Source: Euprymna scolopes (Eukaryota > Mollusca > Cephalopoda > Sepiida > Sepiolidae). Taken from it: a DNA stretch of 22,058 bases. Positions 11,925 through 22,058 of the stretch are shown here, in pieces; positions within the stretch are counted from its first letter, which is position 1, and every line of letters begins with the position of its first letter. The position numbers and the translations under genes were made by a program. A model generated the notes under the pieces. It made no database searches, was not told the DNA's origin, and worked only from the letters and a program-made list of their open reading frames with translations. The stretch spans positions 11,601,952 through 11,624,009 of the forward strand of contig CM044490.1 in NCBI GenBank assembly GCA_024364805.1, read 5' to 3'.

Positions 11925-12535
11925 GTCAGTTCACGTTGCATTTGAACTTCTGTATTGTTGAGGAAGCAGGGACCTGGAATGGAATTCCAATGTCTAGCGG
12001 TACTGGGGAAGAAACTACTGGAGTAGAAATATCTTTTACATCTAGGGATCTCTACAGTGTGGAGGTGGGATTTAGCAGCTTGCCGGGTTTGTCGAGGGTG
12101 TTCACGTCATGGGGCACAAGTGCTTGCAGTTCGTCAGAGCATTCACCATTAAAATACTTGTAGAACAGGCAGAGGGGTGCAACGTTTCGTCGATGGGACA
12201 GAGGCTGAAACTTAGATGCCAGTTCAGGGCCTATCAGATTTGTGACTCGTTTTTGAACCTTGTGAAGGAGTGAGAGACTAGTAGCAGATGCACCATCCCA
12301 AATATGACAGCAATACTCCATACATAGGCGAATGGTGGCCTTATAGTGGTACGTGATACTTTCGGGTGTTAGTAGTTTTATAGCACGATAGAGAGAACCC
12401 AGCTTCCTTGCAGTGGCCATGGCAATGCCTTCAATATAATTGTTCCAACTCATGTTGTCTGTGAACTTTAGGCTATGGAGTTTGAAAAATGTTCTCTCAG
12501 ATAAAGAGCCGTTGGCTATTGCTATAGGCGCTATA
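11925..12535 (-). mobile_element. LINE relic (jockey/CR1-like), 3' part of ORF2
   Basis: The minus-strand frame from 12591 to 12052 carries the region after the RT palm and the C-terminal domain of a non-LTR retrotransposon. Visible blocks are IAIANGSLSE (about 12530-12500), LKFTDNMSWNNYIEGIA, GSLYRAIKLLTPESI, YKATIRLCMEYCCHIWDG (about 12345-12290), LLHKVQKRV, LSHRRNVAPLCLFYKYF (about 12195-12145) and CSDELQALVP. After a frameshift near 12060 the tail continues as VEIPRCKRYFYSSSFFPS and ARHWNSIPG to about 11930. The RT motifs A-C are absent, so the copy is truncated on its 5' side near 12535. The sequence is better preserved than the 5.1-6.5 kb copy, with which it shares NMxxNxYxEDIA-type and DYCCHIW/EYCCHIW blocks, so the two are one subfamily. 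Confidence 0.92.
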
Positions 12536-12553
12536 CATGATGCAAGACTGTCA

Positions 12554-12793
12554 AGGTTCCAGTACAAGATACGGAATACTCCTTTCACCACTACACATCA
12601 ATGACGGCTTAATAAACAGTTCACCTAAGATCTGCATAAGATGGATAAACGCTTCATTACTTTTTCCTAAATTCTCAGGATTGACCATGCAGAAGGTGAA
12701 ACCTTTAACGGTGGTCAGATCCGAGAGCTTACCAGAGATACAGCGCCTGTAAGCACAGGATATAAGGCAACTAGAGAAGTGAAAAGCATTTGT
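12554..12793 (-). other. Unassigned 80-codon open stretch next to LINE relic
   Basis: The minus strand is open for 80 codons between stops at 12794-12796 and 12551-12553. It reads a mixed-composition peptide including RRCISGKLSDLTTVKGFTF and MVNPENLGKSNEAFIHLMQI. The composition is less AT-driven than most frames here. I do not recognise the family and see no RT motif. It lies just upstream (in minus orientation) of the LINE fragment but in another frame, so it may be an unrelated relic into which or beside which the LINE inserted. Confidence 0.3.
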
Positions 12794-12796
12794 TCA

Positions 12797-13531
12797 GGTA
12801 GTGGTGAACTTTCCTGGCAGAAAAATATTTAAAAAATCGCAGAACCTGAAAACAGCATGCTTTATATTTTAAAGAACCTGTGCTGCATCATGAACATCAA
12901 TATTTACTAGGAAGAATCTGATTTACATAGGTAACAGGCAATACGTAATTTCATCAGGATGTGAATGAAAGGGGATACTAGGCAGCAAGCTTGCTGAAGC
13001 GCACTAATTATGACAGATAATATAAGGAAGAGAAATCTCGTTGCCGTTGAGGTGTTGGAAAATGGGGATTAAACAACTAATGTTTTAACAATAAAGAGAC
13101 AACATTTTGTGCAATTACTTTTATCATGGCTCACCATTTAGTGAGCATTAATCGATGTTTCTACCAGGTAATCAATCTATATTGTTGAAAAACTTGCTTT
13201 CTCTTAAAACTATTTAAGATAATACGTTCTTACAAAACCGTAATTAAGTATATCAAACGATCTGCCCTATTTTAATAAACTAAACACAAAAATCTGAACA
13301 GATGAAAAATTAATAGATGCGATTTTGTCATGGATCAATGTGAAACCATCTAAATAAGTTGTACAAATCAAGAACTCTTTTCAAAAGTTATGACATTGAG
13401 AGTCAAGTGAATGTTCAAAATGCAAAGTGTCATGTATATTTGTCAAATATCTTACATAGACATGTCCATGTATGAAAACTGAAAAAACACAATATGGTAC
13501 ATTTTATGCAGATATTCATGAAATATCACAT
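12797..13531. other. AT-rich sequence, no gene seen
   Basis: No open frame of note, repeat or RNA fold is recognised. Confidence 0.5.
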
Positions 13532-13541
13532 ACACACACAA

Positions 13542-13625
<84 letters not shown>

Positions 13626-13647
13626 AGAGAGAGAGAGAGGGGGGGGA
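13532..13647. repeat. (CA)n-(TA)n-(GA)n-G9 compound microsatellite
   Basis: CA (13532-13566) passes into TA (to 13622), then GA (13624-13639) and a run of nine G. Open frames through it on both strands are repeat artefacts. Confidence 0.96.
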
Positions 13648-14220
13648 TTCAAGGAGAATTTAAAATTATTTTAATTGAGATTTATCTGACTGTTACAAAC
13701 TGGAAACGTTCAAGTTAAAGCTTAGACAGAAGACAAGATTGAGGGATATAATGCATACTATCTAATGCATCAATTCATTAATCGATGGGCACATCAGGAA
13801 ATACATATTGACATATTTTAGATAGAGGTGAAAGCGAAATAAACTGGGGGAAATATTGCGATAGAGATGGAATCCGTTAAACATGGATTATCACATAATT
13901 AATGAGAGGCATGGAATATCATTAAAGTGTCTGTCAAAGTAAGTTACGGTATATGAGTTCAATGCGTTTAATATATAAAATATATATATACTATAAAATA
14001 TCAGAATAAATCGAAGATATATTAATGATTACATTCATTCGTTAAATCTCTTATCAATAAGGATATATAAAGTTTACATTAAGAAATAGAGGTAATAGCC
14101 CAAGTGTAAAACACAAAAAGAACATTTCCAGATTTATCACATTATTTGTATCTGTTCTCTTCAACAGAGCATGTGATGGATGTTTTGCATTAATTCAACA
14201 GTTAAACATTATCAAGAGTA
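13648..14220. other. AT-rich sequence, no confident feature
   Basis: No recognised coding or RNA feature. The 5' part of the following transposase-like relic may begin in its last 70 bases. Confidence 0.45.
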
Positions 14221-14224
14221 GCTT

Positions 14225-15445
14225 TGTTGACAACACTTATGGTAACACAGACTGTGAAATTTGAATGGTGGCAATTCTGAGAATTCTTTTTGTAAAAATC
14301 TGCATACAATTGGTTGCTCTTTGCACGATAACGAACTACATTTCAGGGGTCTTTTTACTAACATGGATGGTTGCACAAAATGCTCCATAATATTCAGTGG
14401 GCCCTGGCAAAATTTTGCTCATAGGATTGTCATTTTCCACTATTCGCAGTGATATGGATTCAATTTTTAAAAATGATGAAATAAATTACGTCAGTTGTGA
14501 CCAAAGATTACTGTATGAATACACAGTAGGTGTTTCTAGAAGTATGATTTACGCAAGATATGCTTCGTTGAAAATTGGTCCTTTAAATAAGGCAAGATGA
14601 CGATATTTAGCCATCAGGCTCATGTGTTTATGAACGCGTGATGCATACCAACAAATGCACATAACTCCAGAGGTTAATATTTTTTATTGTAAATGTGTAC
14701 GCCATTTATTGGTTTGAAATTTAAAAAAATAATAATACATTCCACAATCAGCAATGGTATATTTCTAATATGATCTAGAGAATTAAGTGGCAGCCTCTAA
14801 GAATTCAGCAGATCGCATTAAAAACATACAAGGTAATGCATCTTGTTCCCAGCCTGAAAAACTTCTATACTCAATGGTCAAATATGAGGAAGTTGAAATC
14901 AGAGAAGGAGCTTTAAAAATAATTTTGGCCATTAGGTTAGTAAACATTTTTTCATATATGCATGACTCAATTAGTTATTCCAATATATCCATACATTTTT
15001 AAGAGTTCATCTAATTTCCCCCTAATTATAAAATCAGTACACATTGAAAATGTTCAATATTCAATTAATCCTTATATTAATTCAGGAGCGGGAAGTCAGC
15101 CAATACACGATTAAAAAGAATACCAAATATCAATTTTAATGCAACCCATTGGACACAATATATTAGACATTGCGTGGTATTTTTGAACCACCAATAACGG
15201 AATATTTTTCTGATTCTGAACTTCAAGAAACATTATTTAATGGGAACATGTAGCTAAACTTACCAGATTTTTCATCACATTCTCAGGTCCTGGAACCGGC
15301 AATCAAGTTAACAACGGAAGCATCACAAATGTAATATGGTTTTGATTCAAGACATCGACACAGCACATAAACATTTTTAGTCAGAAATTGAGACCGTCAT
15401 TTTTGTCTATGGGCGATGATATGGATAAATTTCTCTCTATATATT
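14225..15445 (+). pseudogene. Relic of an uncharacterised transposase-like protein
   Basis: Scattered plus-strand pieces resemble a family of long uncharacterised proteins, repeated in invertebrate genomes, that I remember as RNase-H-fold transposase-like. The pieces are CSLHDNELHFRGLFTNMDG (about 14316-14370), DQRLLYEYTVGVSRSMIYAR and IGPLNKAR (about 14500-14600), ENPEKLLY-like QPEKLLYSMVKYEEVEIREG with ALKIIL (about 14852-14925), EPPITEYFSDSELQETLF (from 15185) and LEPAIKLTTEAS (about 15290-15330). Their order and spacing follow the family as I recall it: LHxNELPLRH, GxxNxxRW, xEEVxIRExxLxxIL, then the ExxxKLVTEAS tail. The copy is broken in at least half a dozen places and lacks a readable N-terminus. 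The superfamily is not established from this window. Confidence 0.55.
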
Positions 15446-15586
15446 AAGCTCTATCAAAATAATGTTATGTATTTTCCTTATTTTTTTGTTTCTTATATGT
15501 TCACTTATAAACGAAATATCAATTTTAAATATTGAAATATTACTGCTTAATTTATAACATCGAAATACTTTTTGCTAATGCAACTC

Positions 15587-16255
15587 CATGCTAAATAGAG
15601 AACTGGTCAATCATCTCAACAAAAATACACTTTTATGTTTGATGCAATATAGTGACCACTCTTTAGAGATCAACAGCTTATGTGCTAATTATGAATCAAT
15701 TGACAAAGTTTTCATTTTGGAGCGGTAGTTCATAGCATATCTAAGGGATTTGATAGGGTCTGACACAAAGGTTTACTTCATAAAATCTCTAGCTATGGAA
15801 TAGCTATAAATATCCTCTCAAGCAAAAAATCTTTTCACTCTGAAAGGTCTATTAAAGTAGTTGCTAGTGGGCAGAAAGACGTAGGCCACACTATTAATGA
15901 TGGCATGCCCCAAAGATCAATATTGGGCCCAACTATGTTCCTTACTTTTATAAAGGACCTCACAAACCATATTCTTCAATCATTCATCGATATCTATGCA
16001 GACAATACTATCATCTATGGTAACACTACAAAAGATCAGATTTTTTTTCTGATTTTCTCCCCTCTGATCTTACCCGTGTGCTTCAATGAGGTTAGGAATG
16101 GCTGGTCAGCTTTAATACATTTAAAACCAAACTGATATATGTTCACCATTAACGCTTATATCCCTAGTTTTTCCCAATTGAAATGAAGATCTCTTGCCTT
16201 GATGAAGCACTCCTTTTTTAGAAACATCTAGGACTTATTTATTGAGATTGTCGGA
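15587..16255 (+). mobile_element. LINE RT fragment (jockey/CR1-like)
   Basis: Plus-strand remains of a non-LTR reverse transcriptase. LNRELVNHLNKNTLLCLMQY starts near 15589 (family: ...HLE.NSLLSD.QYGF). Motif A appears as SISKGFDRV at 15734-15760, followed by a TGA at 15761-15763 where the usual tryptophan of DRVWH should be, then HKGLL and SYGI. SIKVV precedes motif B, MPQRSILGP (from 15905, family VPQGSVLGP), then FIKDL and motif C YADN (15995-16006, family FADD). A decayed LVSFNTFKTKLIYVH block follows near 16105-16150. A deletion between SYGI and SIKVV and the changed catalytic motif show it is dead. It runs up to the Penelope-like element, which begins within about 20-50 bases of where the LINE match is lost. 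Confidence 0.85.
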
Positions 16256-16274
16256 CTTACTTCCTCATCTTAGT

Positions 16275-17265
16275 TTTTATAGTCACAACGTTTCTGCAGT
16301 TTTTCCATCCCGCCTTTACTTCGAAGACATGGACTTAGTATCAGCTCCCTTAAAGCCACCCATGTGGATAAGATATGTTGAACATCTTCATACTCTGGCC
16401 CCATCAGGAAGATATGCAGGCTCTCCGTGACCATGCGAACTCGATAAGATCATCGATACAGTTCTCAATGGAGAAAGAAAATGATAACTAACTGGCCTTA
16501 CTTGATATACTCATATCACGCACAGAGCATGTGTTTAAGACACCCGTATATCGCAAGCCTACCTTCACCGGACAATACCTTGACTTCAACTCCCATCACC
16601 CATACAGTATAAAACATGGAATTGCACGCTGCCGACAACATCAAGCAGAGACAATAAGTAGCGACACCATTACCCACCACCAAGATATGGGCAGGTTGAA
16701 GAATACCCGCCGTCGTAACAACTAACCCGATAGCATACTATCAACCAGATGTGTTAATAGTATAAGAGAGTAGAATGAAACTCCCCCAAAAACACTAACT
16801 GTCTGCTTACCATACATACGAGGCATCTCCGAAAAGAGTCAGAAAATATGTACCCCCTACAACATCAGGACGGTATTCAAGAGCGAGTCAACGCTCAGAC
16901 GACACCTGTACGAATGAAGCCCCGCATGAAGGAGAATATACTCAATTCCCATGCAGTTTCACAAAGGTTTACAAGCGTGAAACATGCCGCCCGCTCTAAT
17001 AAGGGGGGAAGAACACCGAAAAGCGGTAACTAAAGGGGAGACGGAACACTTGGATATAGCCAACTATGTCTGGATGGAGAAGGGGGGCCATCGCCCCCTA
17101 TGGGATGAAGTAAAATTACTAAACATAGAGATCCACTGGAAAGTAAGAAAACTTACAGAAACAGCTCACATGATCGGACATAACAACCTATTGAGCAAAC
17201 CAAGCGTAGAGCTGAATGCAATTTGGGCACCTTTAATAGAGAGAAAACCTGGAATAACAACGTAG
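16275..17265 (+). mobile_element. Penelope-like element relic: RT 3' half and GIY-YIG-type tail
   Basis: Plus-strand fossil of a Penelope-like retroelement, 5' truncated. Recognisable blocks are FEDMDLVSAPLKPPMWIRYV (near 16319-16380), the RT thumb region IQFSMEKENDN and LALLDILISR, FKTPVYRKPTFTGQYLDFNS (from about 16534), HHPYSIKHGIARC, and the linker blocks LTVCLPYIRG and KICTPYNIRTVF (near 16795-16880). The C-terminal endonuclease-domain end carries EEHRKAVTKGE, YVWMEKGGHRPLWDEVKLL, HWKVRKLTETAHM and LSKPSVELNAIW, closing at 17265. This block order is typical of endonuclease-bearing Penelope-like elements. The element is clearly broken, in at least half a dozen places, and looks old. The closing 93-codon frame (16984-17265) is the best-kept part. 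It lies directly after a LINE fragment and before a tRNA-like segment on the same strand. Confidence 0.9.
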
Positions 17266-17310
17266 CTTTAACATTAACAAAAAACAACTAAGAATTGTCC
17301 CAGAGACATA

Positions 17311-17374
17311 TGGCCGAGTGGTCCTGGTCGTTGTATCAAAGTTTACAGTTACCCAAAGGTGATGAGTTCAATTC
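17311..17374 (+). ncRNA. tRNA-like (SINE-head) segment with A and B boxes
   Basis: TGGCCGAGTGG at 17311-17321 matches the RNA polymerase III A box exactly, and GAGTTCAATTC at 17364-17374 matches the B box (GGTTCGANTCC) with a few changes. The 43-base gap is normal for a tRNA-derived promoter, and the type is closest to tRNA-Leu/Ser. I could not form a full cloverleaf, so it is not called as a working tRNA. It begins 46 bases after the Penelope-like ORF ends. It is either a SINE inserted there or a normal part of that element's 3' region. Confidence 0.55.
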
Positions 17375-17526
17375 TGAAGAAGGCAGTGAGAAGTCACATT
17401 CAAAACAGAGAAACAGCAACTATGTCCCAGAGCCTAGATGAAGTCAGAACACGGTACCTCGTAATAATAATACAAAGTTGGGTTTGAGACTCCTAACAAA
17501 CGGTTCCCCAGTTCGATACAACACCA

Positions 17527-17562
17527 CTGATGAACGCTGGGGGGTAAAACGTCCGAAACGTT
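17527..17562 (+). ncRNA. Hammerhead-ribozyme-like core
   Basis: CTGATGA (17527-17533) and CGAAAC (17554-17559) are the two conserved boxes of the hammerhead ribozyme, 20 bases apart. ACG (17534-17536) and CGT (17550-17552) could form a shortened helix II. CGTT follows the GAAA box, as in minimal type I hammerheads with a tiny helix III. Helix I and the base next to helix II pair poorly, so the motif is probably a decayed or divergent copy. Penelope-like elements are known to carry hammerhead motifs, and this one lies 260 bases after such an ORF on the same strand. Confidence 0.45.
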
Positions 17563-20009
<2,447 letters not shown>

Positions 20010-20880
20010 ATGTTTTTATAATTTATTTTTACATAGAGGCCACACAATATCAAGGCCCAGAAGCCCCTCGGGGATAGTGGTTATTGTGTGTACAGTAATC
20101 AGTTGGATAATATAGAGTAATAGTTAGTATTGGAGATTTGATAAAATATCATTACTTAAGGGGGCGGTTAATCAGGAATTTGAAGACATCCAAGTTGAAG
20201 TCGGGAGGGGAAAAGGCAAGCGGCAGAGAGTTCAACAGGCGTGTAGTTCTAAGAAAGAAGTTTTGTTAATGGAATCTACGTTTTGATTTAGGCACGGACA
20301 AAGAGTGAGTAAAATTATTAACAGTGTTTTCAGCTAGTCGGGTGTATTTCGTGAAAGATTGACGAGGGGGGCGAGAATAGATCTCAGACGAACACTTGCC
20401 ACGGACATAACAACAAAAGAGAGACAGGCTCGCAACGTCTCTTTTGTGAGTAAAAAGAGGATTCCGGCATGAGATAAAGTAGCCCCCACCAAGACACAAA
20501 GCCTATTTTGTACTCTGTCAAGTAAGAATAGACTGTTTTTAGCAGCCCCTGCCTAGATTTGGCAGCAGTACTCGATCTCTCGGCGTACTTGGATTATATA
20601 TATAGAGAGCATTACATCAGAAGTGAGATATCTTCTGGTGCGGTAGAAGGATCCCACCATTTTCCCAGCCACCTTGACCACAGACTTGATGTACGTGTTC
20701 CGTTTCAAATCAGGAGTAAAGGGCAAACCCAGAAGCTTATACCATCATGGATCCTCCCCAAAACGAGAGCCATCCATTTCAATTGGTGCCAGGTCGGGAC
20801 AGAACGTTTATGATGTAATGATAGGAGCTTGGACTTAGATTTGGTATAGTTGAGTAAGACACATTGACCGTGTTGTTAGT
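20010..20880 (-). mobile_element. LINE relic, second subfamily, 3' end with UTR and tail
   Basis: Minus-strand 3' end of a non-LTR retrotransposon of the same general type as the other LINE relics but a distinct subfamily. Blocks in order: LLNYTKSKLLSLHHKR (about 20850-20800), LAPIEMDGSRFGEDP, LLGLPFTPDLKRNTYIKSVV, KMVGSFYRTRRYLTSDVML, EIEYCCQIWAGAAKNSL, LLDRVQNRLCVLVG, then after a frameshift near 20455 HKRDVASLSLF, GKCSSEI, FTKYTRLAENT, SVPKSKRRFH. A stop at about 20263 is followed by FFLRTTRLLNSLPLAF and DFNLDVFKFLINR (to about 20160). Beyond it a 3' UTR ends in GGCCTCTATGTAAAAATAAA (20023-20042) and a short A-rich tail. The RT catalytic motifs are absent, so this is a 5'-truncated insertion of about 870 bases, as expected of incomplete reverse transcription. 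Confidence 0.9.
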
Positions 20881-21247
<367 letters not shown>

Positions 21248-21354
21248 ATGCACGTCTGATTGAACACAAGAGAGTTACCCTTTTTGTGATTTTTTGGATC
21301 ACTTACGAATTCGTTAAGCTGTTTTTATGTAAGCTGTCATAATACACAAAAATG

Positions 21355-21429
<75 letters not shown>
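21355..21429. repeat. (CA)n-(TA)n compound microsatellite
   Basis: CA (21355-21375) followed by TA (21376-21429), the same CA-to-TA order as at 6861 and 13532. Confidence 0.96.
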
Positions 21430-21431
<2 letters not shown>

Positions 21432-22017
21432 GGTCCAATGAACTGTCATAATAAATACTACTTCTACTGTGGATTATAATGACTTAGCTGTCAATATATA
21501 AATAAAGTAATGGGGTTGTAATGAACATTTTTATGCAGGAAAATCAGTTTATATGTTATAATATGCGTATAAATTATAAGTATATATACAGCGTCTATTA
21601 TCCCAATTACAACGACTATTGCAGTATTAATAAATAAAACTGTTTGCCATTTATAAAATAATAATAGAGTGTGATTCAAAGTATAGAGCTTTTACATTGT
21701 GGGGGGGGGTAAGATGCGGGCTATTTGGATGATCCAGGCGAATATGCTTAGTTTAGTTGAATTAAAAACAGTTTCTTTGGTCTAACCTCTAAAAGGCATT
21801 ACGAGGATGTTTTAAAGCATGACTATCGAAATCACAAAGTAATTCGAACAATTCATTTTTTAATTCGCCTTTTATATCAGTACTAAGTAATTGATAATTG
21901 CAAGTTAACTTTTTATATTGCATTATTCTGAATTTGCTGAGCAATGATTCAATTCATATTTTGTAAGTAAACTCATATGTACTGTCCTTATTTGTTATTA
22001 TAAAGTATTAATCCTAG
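21430..22017. other. AT-rich sequence, no gene seen
   Basis: Contains a G9 run at about 21701-21709. No recognised coding or RNA feature. Confidence 0.5.
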
Positions 22018-22018
22018 A

Positions 22019-22052
<34 letters not shown>

Positions 22053-22053
22053 G
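22018..22053. repeat. (TA)n microsatellite near window end
   Basis: TA with a single TACA interruption, similar to the array at the first bases of the window. Confidence 0.85.
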
Positions 22054-22058
22054 TTTAT

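Noticed and set aside
17311-17374. Functional tRNA gene
   Set aside because: A and B boxes are present but no full acceptor stem or cloverleaf could be drawn, so it is kept only as tRNA-like.

Overview
This window looks like gene-poor intergenic or intronic DNA from an animal, most likely a mollusc and probably a coleoid cephalopod such as an octopus. The grounds are long pure (TA)n, (CA)n and (GA)n arrays, decayed reverse-transcriptase relics of a jockey/CR1-like LINE type common in molluscs, a Penelope-like element with a GIY-YIG-type tail, and strongly AT-rich unique sequence. The assignment is inference from family resemblance; no ribosomal, mitochondrial or other species marker is present. 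I see no intact host gene, no convincing host exon, no rRNA, no functional tRNA and no CRISPR array.

Layout. Bases 1-4.3 kb hold microsatellites (two large compound CT/TA/GA blocks, two long TA arrays, an ATT array) and a degenerate tandem repeat of about 130-156 bp at 2.2-2.8 kb. Bases 5.1-6.5 kb carry a minus-strand LINE relic covering most of the RT domain. Bases 6.9-8.25 kb are simple-sequence blocks around a short hairpin next to a B-box-like motif. Bases 8.25-10.2 kb are AT-rich, with one doubtful transposase-like patch. Bases 10.2-10.85 kb are less AT-rich and hold a TATA-type promoter-like stretch followed by a tRNA-derived SINE-like segment. Bases 11.9-12.5 kb carry a minus-strand LINE 3' fragment of the same subfamily as the 5.1-6.5 kb copy.

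Bases 14.2-17.7 kb are the densest part: a run of plus-strand relics placed end to end. It holds an uncharacterised transposase-like protein relic, a LINE RT fragment, and the 3' half of a Penelope-like element, followed by a tRNA-like segment with good A and B boxes and a hammerhead-ribozyme-like core. Bases 18.2-18.3 kb are a TA array, 18.3-20.0 kb is A-rich unique sequence, 20.0-20.9 kb is a minus-strand LINE 3' end of a different subfamily with its 3' UTR and A-rich tail, and 21.1-22.05 kb is TA/CA microsatellite again.

Nothing here appears to work together as a pathway. The biology is that of accumulated dead retroelements and expanding microsatellites. The most interesting point is the tRNA-like segment and hammerhead-like core directly downstream of the Penelope-like ORF.
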